From Zingiber officinale (taxonomy: Eukaryota > Streptophyta > Magnoliopsida > Zingiberales > Zingiberaceae), in assembly GCF_018446385.1 (NCBI RefSeq), contig NC_056000.1, positions 51,306,722-51,370,721 of the forward strand: a stretch of DNA of 64,000 bases, given 5' to 3'. Shown here piece after piece: positions 22,288-34,832 of the stretch. A program made the translations under genes and the position numbers. The notes below the pieces were generated by a model that made no database searches, was not told the origin of the DNA, and saw only the letters and a list, made by a program, of their open reading frames with translations. The stretch's first letter is position 1; every line of letters starts with the position of its first letter.

Positions 22288-24400
22288 TTACCTCCTAAAG
22301 AAAACACAAAATCCCGAGGTTGACTTATTATTATCCCTATCCGATTGGAAGCCAAAATCCGTGTAACCCACAGGGACAAAATTAACTGCCTTGTAAGCTA
22401 GCATATAATCTCTAGCGCCTCTAAGGTACTTTAATATATGCTTTACTGCAGTCCAATGTCCTTGTCTAGGGTTACTTTGATATCTGCTAACTATGCCCTT
22501 GGCAAAACAGATTTCTGATCTCGTGCATAGCATACATTAGCATAGCAAGCATAAGGCTCGCTTTATTTCCTTTATCTCCTTTGATGTCTACAGAGACATA
22601 TCTTTAGATAAAGTTACTCCATCCTGAAAAGGTAAGAAACCTTTCTTGGAGTTTTGCATGCTTAAAACGAGCAAGGATTTTTCGATGTATCAAGCTTGGG
22701 ATAAGTAAAATATATTTTTCTTTCGATCCCTTATTATTTTGATCTCAAAAATATATACATTCTCCCAAGTCCTTTATATCGAATTATTTGGACAACCATA
22801 CCCTTACTTCTGACAACATTTTGATATTGTTTCCAACTACCAAAAATGTTATCTACGTATAGTACAAGAAATATCACCACGCTTCCATCACACCTTTTGT
22901 ATACACAAGACTTATTCAGTTACTAAATAAATCCATAGATCTGGATTACTTTGATAAACCGGATGTTCCAAGACCTTGAAGCTTTGCCTCAGTCCATAGA
23001 CTGATTGAGCTTACACAAGATGCTCTTAGCTCTTTGCAATGAACCCTTCTGGTTGCTTTATATGGATGCTTTCTTCAAAACTTCCATTAAGGAATGCTGT
23101 CTTGACATCCTCTTGCCAAATAGATAAAAGAATCAGGATAGACTTAAGCATGACTACCAGTGAAAAAGTTTCCTTTTTCATCAAGCCTTGCTTTGAAAGT
23201 TACTACCTTCCTGTCTATCCCTCTTTTCCTATTATAGACCTTTTTACATCCAACGACTTTTACACCATTTGGTGATTCTACAAGCTTCCAGATTTTATTA
23301 GAATACATATATTCTAATTCTTTTATTCATTACTCTTTGCCAAGATGTCGATCTTTATCTTGGAGTGCTTCATCATATGATCGGAGATCAGGTCATGTCC
23401 TCCGGGATCGAGTCCAAAACTCTCCCAAAACATGAACCCATTTAGGTTGCATAACAACCTCCCACTACAACAAGACACTTTCTCGTAATTGTGTATCAAT
23501 TTGTGATACGTGTTGCAGCTTCTTGTGGTATCTCATCTTGTACAGTTGGTACTAGGTTAGACATGTCATTTATTATTTCCTTAAGAACAAATTTACTTAT
23601 GAGCACGTGGTTCATTATATAGTCCTTTTCTAAAAAATCAGTCATTGATGCTAACAATGACCTTCTGATTTTTAAGACTATAAACCTACTTTTGTTTATC
23701 TAGGATAACTTACAAACAAGTGAACTCCTATCCAACTTATCATTGTCTCTCTTTAACATATGTGCTGGATTACCCGAATCCGAATATGCTTCAAAATAGG
23801 TTTTCACCTATTCAGCAATTCTATATGAGTAGAGAGTTCTAACTTGGAAGGTACTATGTTTACTTTCGTTATCAGAGTTTATCCTTAAAACAAATTTGGT
23901 AATTTTCTGAATAACTCATCATCTATCTAATTATTTCATAAGAGTCCTTTACCTTCTTTCTACTATACCATTCTGTTGGGGTGTACCAGGTGCAGTTAGT
24001 TTGGATTGAATCCCTACTTCTGATAAATGACTCCTAAATTCTCCCAAGAGGTTCTTGCCACTACGATCTTACATAGTGACTTTTTACTTTAACATTTCTC
24101 CGCATCAACCTTGTACTCTTTGAACTAATCAAAGTACTTAGTATTGCGGTACATTAAGTAAATTTATTTGTATCTTGAATAGTTGTCTATAAAATAGACA
24201 AAATATTCAATACTACCTCTTGTCTGGATAGTCATAGGATCACACAAATCAGAATGAACCGATTTCAATATATCTTTGACTCCATACCCCTTGGACTTAA
24301 AAGCTTCTTGGTTATTTTCCTTCCAAGTAAGACTCGCAGGTTGAAAATATTTCCACTACCAATGAACCCAAAAGTTCATTAGCTACCAATGAATCCTACT
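22288..24400 (-). pseudogene. Copia pol remnant (integrase, RT, RNase H)
   Basis: 22288-22533 encodes an 81-residue RNase H/RT tail (HWTAVKHILKYLRG, then NKSTSGFCVFF). Upstream on the minus strand, 22920-23110 has the RT block TAFLNGSFEES and KQPEGF with stops; the RT active site near 22850 reads YVDN rather than YVDD, followed by a frameshift. 24100-24240 keeps the copia integrase block with in-frame stops. All enzymatic domains are present in order but broken, so the copy cannot supply its own replication proteins. Confidence 0.88.
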
Positions 24401-25059
24401 CAAGTATAACCTAGCTTTTAGATGCCAAAGATATAATTGGTTCATTTCCGAAGGTTGCTTTCTCTTAAAATTAGAAGATGTGTTACTAATTTCCATTTAT
24501 TGCATTGTGAGAGTTATTGGATTATAAATTGTCAACCATCATACCAGAATAGATAAATTACCTATTTTTCTTGATAACAACTTTGTTATCAAAATAGACA
24601 CAATATCTATAATAGTTTAGAAACTGAAATCAGGTTCTTTCTAAACTTGGTACGTAAAGACAATTACTTAAAATCCATATTCTATTCTTATCAAAGGATA
24701 AGCATCTCCCACTGCAATAGCTACCACTTTTACAGTAGTGCTCATGTGGACGGTGATTTACCTTTCATTTAGTTGTCGGGTTTCCTGGAACCCTGCAATG
24801 AATTGCAGACATGATTAATGGCATCTTGTATCTACACTCCAGGTACCGGTAGATAACTCCACTAAACATGTATCAACTAATGAATAAAATACACCTCTAT
24901 TGTTCTTAGTTCTAAGAGGACAGTCTACCTTAATGTCCAAATCCTATTTCCAATCAATTATTATTAGGACCACTAAGTCTATCCTAAAGTATATCAGCTA
25001 GGGATTGACCATCATCCTAAGAATCACAAAAATATTTGGTTAAGACCAACTCCTTAAAA

Positions 25060-25470
25060 ATCCCCATGAATTTTGTATGCCACGTTAGTGTGGACGTATA
25101 CAAATTCAAAGAGGAAATTTTATCATTTAATTTTATTATCTCGTCAACCTTACTTTATGACGAATAAAATTAATAGTTGGTCTATCTTTAATCAAATATT
25201 TGGTCAAGACTCTAAATTTAAAATAATATTGATTCCTCTAACAATACTATTTAAATTTACCAACACCTCAAAACACCGTGAATTTTGCATGACACGTTAG
25301 TGTGGACGTATACAAAATCAACATTTGTAAGAGGAGGGTTTTACCCATTAACTATCTTGTCAACGTAACTTTATGACAAATAAAATTATCTCAAACACCG
25401 TTAATTTTGTATGTCACGTTAGTGTGGACGTATACAAAATCAATCATTTGTAAGAGGGGTTTTAACCCTT
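25060..25470. repeat. Direct repeats in the copia internal region
   Basis: Three copies of a roughly 70-bp block containing CACGTTAGTGTGGACGTATA start near 25073, 25281 and 25407. They lie in the gag-side part of the element and are probably non-coding. Confidence 0.8.
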
Positions 25471-26395
25471 TAATTTTATTATCTTGTCAACCTAGTTTTA
25501 TGACAAATTAATAGTTGGTTTCATTGGTCACACAAATAATAGCAGTGACTCAGATGGGAGGATACTATTAGATGTGTCTAAGTGTATACCATTACTTGAC
25601 ACTAAGTCCATTAATAAGATTATGCCCTTCCGTTGGGGAAGATCACACGCTCTTAATTAACTTCCTATAGTCATCCAAAAATGGAAGTCTGTTCTAGTGA
25701 TCCACAAACAAGCTCATCCGTTATGGAGGAAGGCACTCAGAGCCAACGCGCAAGCTTGTTTGCATCACTTACAAACCAGTAATGGAGACCATGGGATTTA
25801 CTTAAAAATCCCTCTCCCACTTAGTTATTTATAAATGAGGAATTTTAACTATGCTAGCCTACTAAACTTGTAAACTAACATGCACACACAGCACAATATA
25901 AAAGCAATAAATAGAAAAATCTAATTTTCAACTATTATGACTTTTATCTCTGGTTGTCCTCCGTGTGTTGTCATCCCAAGCTGCTGCCATATTTGGCCAC
26001 CGCCACCGGGTCTAGCTGTCGCATCCATCTTGCTCCTAGTTCCGCTGCGCCTCTGGTCCTTAGAAGGTTCCACGCTTTGCAAGATTTGATCCGCGACATA
26101 AATAGAATTTTACATTTTTGATCCTATATTCCATAAAAGGAATGTACATGTATCTAGATCAAAAATAAAATCCTAATAAAACTAAATACAGCTCCTGCTG
26201 TATTTTAATACAATCATGCACACACATATAAATGCCCTTGACATGTCCAAGGGTCCAATCACACACATAATAACTAAAAGCCATAATAGTTGGATCCTGC
26301 ATCCACAAAGTTAGCACATCCTACTATTAACCTGCCTAAATTATGTATGACATGTGCATAATTAAACTAATACCAAATACAGAGGTAAAACCCTA

Positions 26396-26407
26396 GCTCT
26401 GATACCA
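26396..26407 (-). other. Primer binding site for initiator tRNA-Met
   Basis: On the minus strand it reads TGGTATCAGAGC, the complement of the plant initiator tRNA-Met 3' end, two bases after the 5' LTR. It fixes the element's orientation. Confidence 0.95.
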
Positions 26408-26409
26408 AT

Positions 26410-28972
26410 TGTTGATTGCTACTCGGAAAACCTAGAGGTTCCACTGTATAAAAATTTTGTACAAAGGTCTGAACCTTTTCCTAGCTACCATGTGTTCTTT
26501 TAAATTAAATTTTGGATCGCCTGCGGAACTTAACACGTTTGATCCAAAACTTAATCTATTTGTTCTTTAAGGTTTAGACTTGGATCTCCTGCGGAACTTA
26601 ACACGTTTGATCCAAATCACCTAAGTTATTAATTCCATTAAATATTAATTTCCATAATTGGTTCCCAATACTGACGTGGCGAGGCACATGGCCTTCTTGG
26701 ATATGGGAACAACCACCACCGACTAGACAAAACCTTTTATGGAAAGCTAATATTTAATTTCCTAAAATAACTTTAGGTCAACCAAAAAGAACAATCAAAT
26801 CACAAGGAAAAGAAAAATAAAAGAACACAACTTCGAAAAACATATTCGAAATACTAGAATCGTAAGCCTCTTGTATTTGGTATTATTTCCAAAAATAACT
26901 AGCATGATGCGGAAAGGAAAAATTACTAGTTATACCTTCTAAAAAGACCTCTTGATCTTCTACCGTATTCCTCTTCTAACCTCGGACGTTGTGTGGGCAA
27001 CGATCTTCCGAGATGAGAACCACCAAGCACCTTCTTCTTCCTTGCAAGTTTCGGCCACCACAATTCTCCAAGAGAAGTAGAGGTCCGGCCACCACCACCA
27101 AGCTCCAAGGGATGCAAGAAACAAAACCACCTTTCTCTCCTTCTTCTCCTAGCTAGAACCGGCCACCATCAAGAGCTCCAAGAGAGGTTGCCGCCGGCCA
27201 TAAGAAGAAGAGAAGAGGAAGAAGCTAGGGCCACCAAGGAGGAAAAAGAGGAGAAGAATAATAGAGTTGTTGCCTGAAGGCACCTCTACCCCCTCTTTTA
27301 TAATCCTTGGTCTTGACAAATAAGGAAATTTTAATAAAAATTCCTTAATTCTTTTGTCATAAAAAGAAAAATTATTTTAATTAAAAATAATTTTCTTCTT
27401 TTAATAATAATGGCCGGCCACTTTTCCCCAAAACAAGGAAAATTTAATTCACACAAGAATTAAAACTTCCTAATTTGTTTCTAGAAATTTATAAAAATTT
27501 CTCCAATAATTTTTCCCTTCATGTGATTGGTAAAAAGGAAATTTTATAAATTAAAATTCTTCTTTTAAACATGTGGATAATTTCCAAAAGGAAAGTTATC
27601 TCTAAAATTAAAATCTCTTTTCAATCTACAAATAAGGAAAGATATCAAATCTTTTCTTAATCTTTGTAGAAACTAATAAAAGAGAATATTTAATTTTAAA
27701 CTCTCTTTTAAATTATTATCATGGTTAAAAGGAAAGTTTTCTTAAAAATAAAATCTCCTTTCAATCTACAAATAAGGAAATATTTCAAATCTTTTCTTAA
27801 TTTCTTAATCTTTTGTAGAAAGCTTTAAAAGGAAAGATTTAATTTTTAAACTCTCTTTTAAAACTATGATATCCACATAAGAAATAATTTTTTAAAAAAT
27901 CCTTTTTAATATGATGTGGCCGGTCACCTAAGCTTGGGCTCCAAGCTATTGGCCGGCCACCTTAAGGATCTTGGCCGGCCCTAAGCTTGAGTTCAAGCTA
28001 GCTTGGCCGGCCCCATTGGATGGGTAAGAAGGTGGGTATGTGGTGGGTATAAATCTCTATATACAAGAGGCTACGATAGGAACCGAGAGGAGGAATTGGT
28101 TTTGGTCTCCCGATGAAATTAAGCTTCCCGTGTTCGCCTCGAACACACAACTTAATTCCATCAATAATAATTCATTCCACTAAAGAACTATTATTGAACT
28201 ACCGCACCAATCCCAAATTACATTTTGGGCTCCTTCTTATTATGAGTGTGTTAGTCTCCCTGTGTTTAAGATGTCAAATGTCCATTAATTAAGCGAGTTA
28301 CTGACAACTCATTTAATTAATATCTTAGTCCAAGAGTAGTACCACTCAACCTTATTATCATGTCGGACTAAGTCCACCTGCAGGGTTTAACATGACAATC
28401 CTTATGAGCTCCTCTTGAGGACATTCTCAACCTAGATCACTAGAACACAGTTTCCTTCTATAATCAACAATACACACTATAAGTGATATCATTTCCCAAC
28501 TTATCGGGCTTATTGATTCATCGAACTAAATCTCACCCATTGATAAATTAAAGAAATAAATATCAAATATATGTGCTTGTTATTATATTAGGATTAAGAG
28601 CGCACACTTCCATAATAACTGAGGTCTTTGTTTCTTTATAAAGTCAGTATAAAAGAAACGACCTCTAATGGTCCTACTCAATACACTCTAAGTGTACTAG
28701 TGTAATTATATAGTTAAGATAAACTAATACCTAATTACACTACGACCTTCCAATGGTTTGTTCCTTTCCATTATGGTCGTGAGTTACTGTTTATAATTTA
28801 TAAGGTACTGATAACATGATCCTCTGTGTGTGACACCACACATCATGTTATCTACAATATAAATTAATTGAACAACTACATTTATCATAAATGTAGACAT
28901 TTGACCAATGTGATTCTTATTTCTAAATAAATGTTTATACCAAAAGCTAGGCTTTTAGTATACACTCTAACA
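26410..28972 (-). repeat. 5' LTR of the copia element
   Basis: 2563 bp, TGTTGA to CTAACA, with a minus-strand TATA box near 27298. It differs from the 3' LTR by scattered substitutions and small indels. Confidence 0.95.
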
Positions 28973-29003
28973 TGATGATAGAAGATAAGAGAGAAAATAC
29001 GAT

Positions 29004-29172
29004 AAAAAAAAGGCAGCCCGGTGCACAAAGCTCCCGCCATGCGGGGTCCCGGAGAAAGATCCATTATACGCAGTCTTACCCTGCTTTTTGCAAGAGGTTG
29101 TTTTCGGGATTCGAACCCGTGACCTATTGGTCATATGACAACAACTTTACCGTTGCACCAAGGCTCCCCTTT
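29004..29172 (-). mobile_element. Au-type SINE
   Basis: The minus strand begins GGGGAGCCTTGGTGCAACGG (box A) and holds GGGTTCGAATCCC (box B), then the TGCGTATAATGG and GCACCGGGCTGCC blocks typical of the plant Au SINE, ending in a short T-tail as this family does. Exact 16-bp TSDs AGAGAGAAAATACGAT lie at 28988-29003 and 29173-29188. Confidence 0.93.
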
Positions 29173-29949
29173 AGAGAGAAAATACGATGAGAGAAAAAAA
29201 ACTATGTTGAGAGAGGATGAAGAGAGAGAAAGTGTAATGAGAAAAAAATGAAGAGGGAGTGTGTGATGGGAGAGATTGAGAAGAGAGAAAGTATGCTGAG
29301 AGAGAAAGTATGATAAGAGAGAGTGTGATGAAGGAGAAAGTGTGATGAGAAAAAATAAGAAAGCGAATGTGATGAGAGATATTGAGGAGAGAGAATGTAT
29401 GATAAGATAGCGTGATGAGACAAGAAGTATGTTGAGAAAAAAGGGTGAGAATATGATGAGAGAGATTGAGGAGAGAGAAAGTGTGATAAAATAGAAAGTA
29501 TGATGAGAAAAAAAGGAAGAGAGTGTGATGGAAGATATTAAGTGTGATAAGAGAGAAAATGTAATGAGAAAAAAAAAAGAAAATGTACTGAGAGAGATTA
29601 AGGAGAGAGAAAGTGAGTGATAAAATGAGGAAAGCGAAAATATGATGAGAAAGAACAAGGAGAGAGAAAGTGATATGAAAGAAAAAATTAAATAAATATA
29701 TTTTGATATTAAGGGAAAAAATTTTAATTTTGGGTCAAGGGTATTTTTGGAATAAGGGAATATTTTGATTGTTGAAAATAGAGTAATGACTCATTGAAGG
29801 AGGAGATATGGGAATGAGTCATTACCCAATTATAAGGATTCATTCCCTTATTTGTATTTTTCATTCCTATAATCCAAACATCAATAATGACAATCAATGA
29901 TTGTTATTCTCATTCCTCACTCTTATTCACCTAAACCAAACGCCCCTTG

Positions 29950-31462
29950 GTTGTTGCATGCAATAAAAGGAGAAAGAAAAGAGAATTATATTTTGTTGCA
30001 TGCAGAGAGAGGAAAGAGATGAGATTTACCACAACGTCGTGTCAAATTGTCCATATTAGATATCGCCCATGGTCGTCCATCTAAGATTGTGCATGGTAAC
30101 ATTTTTACTATTTATCCTCAAATTTTTATCTACTTTTCATTTTTTATATTTTAAACTCAAGAATGCGAAATAAAAATAAAATAATTTGGCTTTGAGGCTA
30201 TCTTTTTCCCGGTGTAAATGCTGATTTTTTTTTCTATGGCAATAGATGGCCTTTAGCTTAGGATTAAGGATGTTTCTTACAATACCTTAAATTTTACTAT
30301 TAAAAAAAATTTAAAGTTTATAACATAAGTAGATGGGTAGTTCCATATTTTACACGAGCTATGAGTATGCACAACGTTGTTTTTTTTTTTTCATAGATGA
30401 ATATAGAATTGTAAATAAATCAAACATATCTACTTATTTAAGGTAATCATTCTTGCAAATGAATCTTTAACTAGTGATGTCTTTAACTAGCTATAAGTTA
30501 ATCTTCAATTCTCTTTTCAACCATTAGTGAGTTTTGAAAAAAAAAAATAGCTATCAATGAATTTTGACACAATAGATTCACTCCAAACTTGTATCACTGT
30601 TTTCTTGACACTCTCTTTAGTTTGTAACATCGGACAAGATAGTAATTATTCTATGAATTAATGAGAGGAGAGATTGGATGAAAATTCAAGAAGAGAAAAT
30701 GCCAAAAAAAAAAAAAACTCTTCGGATTTATCAGAAAATAAAAATTTATTAATCAAAGAGAGATTAATTCTCATACAACCATATATGTATTTATATAGAC
30801 TCTAGACCTTAAAACTAAGAAATAAAATAAATCCTAATATATGGACTTCAATTTCAATCTAAGTAGAAAAAAGATCTTTCCAAAAAAAAGAAAATTTCTT
30901 AACTGAAATTAAAATTAATAAAACATGATGCTGTTTTAGACTAATTGTGATCCATAATTAGTAGGAATACAAAAAATACCTTAAATATCATAGAATAAAA
31001 TTTACTAAAAATAGTAATAAAATCTTCAAATGCTCGGTTGAGAGTTTAAACGATAAAATTTGAGTTTAAAAATTGACGGTTAGGAATACCATGATAATAA
31101 ATATAAACTTTTAAATTCTATATATGTGAGATTTGATAGAACTTGATTTTGAATCCTGAACCCTGAGTTAAAAGTTATGATTATTTAAAGTTTAGAGATT
31201 GAATTGGTCCTGCATCAATTTGACCATGTTTGACTCCCCTAATTCCAATCTAAGTTTGATCAAAAAAGTCAGAGTTTGACCATGTTTAACTCCCCTAATT
31301 CTAATCCAAGTTTGACCAAAAAAGTCATATTTACTCCAAATGTGAACCATTTTCTTCTGAGTTTGACAATGCTCAACAACTTGTGTCCCTTTTCCAATTA
31401 GACTCTTTTAACCTTGGGCAGCAGTTACAGGCGTATTACAACACGATTGTCATTACCCTAAG
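29950..31462. other. Intergenic, no gene recognised
   Basis: AT-rich sequence with A/T homopolymers and no coding signal. It contains two related blocks (31205-31250, 31265-31330) with TTTGACCATGTTTGACTCCC-type direct repeats. Confidence 0.4.
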
Positions 31463-31648
31463 ACAATTATCAGTAAGGATTCTCTGGTTCATAATTTACG
31501 GATCAGGAGATGGTCCACTGATGTGGACCTTTAATTTGGATAGACCCTACCTATTTAAAGATGGAATCCATCCAAATCAAAGGTCCACATCAATGGACCA
31601 TTCTCTAATCCGCAAATTACGGACCAAAGGATCTACTCTCGACAATTA
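31463..31648. repeat. Foldback repeat with arms of about 80 bp
   Basis: The left arm (31463-31546) and right arm (31565-31648) are inverted copies with a short loop, sharing ATGTGGACCTTT and TGGTCCA at matching places. A 105-codon frame crosses both arms and is not convincing as a gene. It could be a decayed MITE or a hairpin-RNA source. Confidence 0.7.
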
Positions 31649-32109
31649 CCGAGGTGAGGTGGACCAGGTTGTTGTGGCAGAAGCGATAGATCAGGTATGA
31701 TAGCCTTGAGTAGGGAGTTATTTCTCTCTTTTATGATGCTTTCCTATAATGTACATTTTCTCATCTATAATCCAAAGGGTGACTTGAGTCCCAACGGACA
31801 TAACCGAGTTTGTACAAAGTAGGAATCCTCTGGGATTTCATTCCCCTAAGGATAGACCATGGAGGAATATCTGGGATCACAAAGGATGACTTAAGTATAG
31901 AGGAGTTGGAGTTTTGTCAGATTAGATCGGTGCTCTCTCACGATTGCTGATCTTGAGTAGGACGCACCCAAAATCCCAACGTAACAAATATGTATATAAA
32001 TAATGTTGCATGGTTTTTTTGGTAAATTAGATAGAAGAATAATTTATCTATTTATATCTTTCTTCTTTTTTTTATATATCTCTACCTCTATTATTTTCTA
32101 ATTAATTTC
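31649..32109. other. Intergenic, no gene recognised
   Basis: No coding signal. This is where homology to the WAKL14-like kinase exon stops, so it holds the truncation breakpoint. Confidence 0.4.
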
Positions 32110-34832
32110 ACATAGAGCAACACCACGGCGACAGCTAAACAAGATCCAGCTACGATGCCTACTCCGATGCCTGCAGTAGGAAGAAAACGCTTAAAGAGGG
32201 ATTTTCAGACAATTCTCAAAGAGGGAAACTTACCTTCTATCAATTCCCCAACGTTCAGATGCTCTTTTCCTGTCGGAGTGGTCTGATGAAGTTCACTTGG
32301 CCCTTAGGCATTGTCCAAAGGAAAATAAACAAAACTATAGAATTATTTCGGTAATTTACTAGGTCAACCACTTAACTCTAAGAAATATGCTTAAAACCCG
32401 CAACAAACTATTTTGATATTCCTTTTCATCCATTGCGATCTCAAATCAAAGCATTAAATTGATTTTTATTTTTACATGAATCAAACCGAATTAAGACCAA
32501 AACAAAATAAAATTTTAGTTATTCCATCAAACATTTTCATTCAAAGGTCATTGATGATCCTAAAAAAATCTTGGATTCATGTTAAATTAACATCACTGAA
32601 CAGGTCCGGAGTTTTTTTAGCGCCATTAATGAAGGCCTTAAAAAGATTAATTTTGTTTTTAATTCACATCCATGTTTTTTTTTAAAGATTTGGAGTCATT
32701 TAAATCCTTCAATAACTTATGCCAAAAGTGTTCGATAGCTCTTGGTAAAAAAAATGCTGTTTTGACTAAAAAGTTATTAATTACCTTAAAAGCTCGAATT
32801 AATTTCAAATTTACATCCTTGCACTTATAGTGATCCTCTAAATCCATCCACATATTTTTTTTTCAAGTTGCCTTTCATAATTTATCATAAGTTCATTATA
32901 AGGTTAGAATAATGATACTCAATAATTAACATTATCAATAAATTCATAGACACCCTGTTTGGAAACAACTTAATGAAAGAATTGAATTGAATTAATTGAA
33001 TTCGGGTAAATTCAATTCCTATATTGAATGGATTAGTGAATAATATAATTGAATTGAATTCCTTAATTTGGAATCTATTTGAATAAATTTCATTCTTATA
33101 CATTTATCATTTTATCCTCATAACTAATCATTTAATAATCAAGTTAAGTATTAGAGAATAAGAAGAAGGGATCGCACAGTTAAGACAGCAGTATGAAGAA
33201 GGTGGCGCACGGGAGAAACGGTGCAAGAAGAAGTTTTCGACACAAAGAGAAACGGCGCACGGGAGAAAGGCAGGAGAAAACAAGAGAGTCGGCAGATGGA
33301 AAAAAGGGTTTTAAGTTAAAAGGACAATTAAGTAATTTTAGTTGTTCATGATAAATCCCTATCCAAATCTGACCATTTGAGGTCTGATTTACTATTCACG
33401 TTTTGAATGGAATTGGAATTGAATTCCATATCAAATCCATCTCAAAAATTTATTTCAAACTATGGAATTGAATTCCAATTACATAGGAATTTAATTCCAT
33501 AGGATTCCAAACAGGGTGAGAACTATCTGATTTACAAATATCAAAACTTTAAATTTTTGAATGATATATATCCATCCGTCATTCTTAATATATTTATACC
33601 CTCATAATTGAATTTGTAATGTAAATTGAGAGTAATCATTTTTAAATTGGTATAAAAATTTAAAGACGTGCTCTCAAATTAATTTGTTGCTCTTAATTTA
33701 AACGGTCAAATTTAATTTAGTATGAAATTGACTCACCTATAGAAAAAAATAAATATTTAGGAAATACTATAAGTGATTTAAATATTATGAAAATTGGATA
33801 AGTTGATTTGGATAATAAAAAAACGTATTACGATTTTTTTCATTTTTATTTTCTAGAAAATATGAATTTCTAAAAAATAGTATTGATTTATATTTTCATG
33901 TCTATTTTTTTTTTAAAAAAAAATAGATAGTATTTTTTAAAAAAAAAATAAAGAATATTTAAAATTTATTTTCTATTTTTTTAGAATGAAAATAGAGAAT
34001 GCACAAATCAAAAATAGCCTTAAGGTCGCCGGATTAATTTAAGGGAAAACATATTTCTTTAAAAAAAAAATCCAACCGAAAGGACTGAAAACGTGCGGGA
34101 CTCACCTCCGGCGCAACCGCCGCCGTCGGCGAAACCGTCGCCGGTGAACCCTTCATTGCAGCTGCATCGGTACCCGGTGGTTCCGTTCCCAGACGGCAAA
34201 TCTATGCGGTAACAGTTGGCGTTGGCTGCGCACCGGCAATCTCCTTGGAGCCACCACTCTACCTCGGCCGACTCGAACTCGAGCGTCGACTGGTTGAAGG
34301 CGTCCCTGCCGTACCTCAACGACGTGAACAGGAATTTGCACCGATTCGCCATCTCCGTGAAATTCTTCTTGGAGTAGAACCCCTCCGTCCGGCCGCTGGA
34401 GTAGCACCGGATGTCGTCCTCTGTACGGCCGCAGCTCGTCTGGTTGAGGCGCTTCGAGATGATTTCTGTGCCGATGCTGCACTCCTGCCCCTCGCTTCCA
34501 GTGCAGTTGCGGAGGAACAACGCGTTGCTCGCCGCCACGGACAACCTGTCGCTAAAGAGCACGGCCGCGTCTCTGATGGAGCGGTTGCAGGAGGCCGACA
34601 CGTCGACGATTAAGGAGCTGGCGGTGACGTTCCGGACGAGGTACGTGCCGAGGCGGACCTCGCCGGAGGCAGAGCAGTTGAGGAGAATCTGGCATCCGGC
34701 GGAGAAGCCGAAGGGGTATAAAACGGTGGTGGATCCGCAAGTCCGGTCGCAGCGTGTTGATTCCACGGCGATGGAGGGGGAGGGGGCGGCAGCGTCGAGT
34801 AGAAGAAGGGCGAAGAGGAGGGATGGAACCAT
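32110..34832 (-). pseudogene. Truncated WAKL14-like receptor kinase gene (ectodomain only)
   Basis: Exon 1 (34106-34832) is intact and about 95% identical by eye to exon 1 of the gene at 53537-56347. It encodes a signal peptide (MVPSLLFALLLL), a GUB_WAK_bind domain (CDRTC...YPFGF) and a Cys-rich EGF-like end, with a good GTGAGT donor. The short second exon survives near 32234-32290 but its acceptor AG looks mutated. The third exon begins at 32170 after TACTGCAG, keeps only the membrane-segment start (VGIVAGSCLAVAVVLLY), and homology ends near 32110. The kinase domain is gone. If intron 1 is read through, the frame ends at 34059, giving a 257-residue secreted protein. Upstream sequence to about 34990 also matches the intact gene, so the promoter was duplicated too. 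Pseudogene is the safer call; a secreted decoy ectodomain is possible. Confidence 0.85.
32951..33518. mobile_element. TIR MITE inside the truncated WAKL intron
   Basis: Perfect 14-bp TIRs CACCCTGTTTGGAA and TTCCAAACAGGGTG with AGA on both sides (32948-32950, 33519-33521). The body is rich in GAATTGAATT. The CAC-start termini and 3-bp TSD fit a CACTA-like or PIF-like MITE; the superfamily is not settled. Confidence 0.85.

Larger units (their letters stand above)
19290..28972 (-). mobile_element. Complete Ty1/copia retrotransposon
   Basis: A 9683-bp element with LTRs at 19290-21866 and 26410-28972 and exact TSDs TGATG (19285-19289, 28973-28977). The order on the minus strand is 5' LTR, tRNA-Met primer site, gag-side region, integrase, reverse transcriptase, RNase H, polypurine tract, 3' LTR. 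The two LTRs are nearly identical by eye, pointing to a recent insertion, yet the 4.5-kb interior has no long open frame. Confidence 0.96.
18959..29946. mobile_element. Tourist-like element B, split by a copia element and a SINE
   Basis: The left end GGGGTGTTTGGTTC and right end CCTAAACCAAACGCCCC are inverted repeats flanked by TTG (18956-18958, 29947-29949). Without the insertions it is about 1.1 kb. Its body is a GAGAGAAAGT/ATGATGAGA array, the same repeat as element A on the opposite strand. The left G-run blurs the exact end. Confidence 0.6.

Noticed and set aside
29090..29150. tRNA gene suggested by a GGGTTCGAATCCC box B
   Set aside because: It is part of an Au SINE with 16-bp TSDs; no acceptor stem closes.
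29131..29658. 175-codon minus-strand Ser/Phe-rich frame
   Set aside because: The same low-complexity repeat on the other strand, overlapping a SINE.
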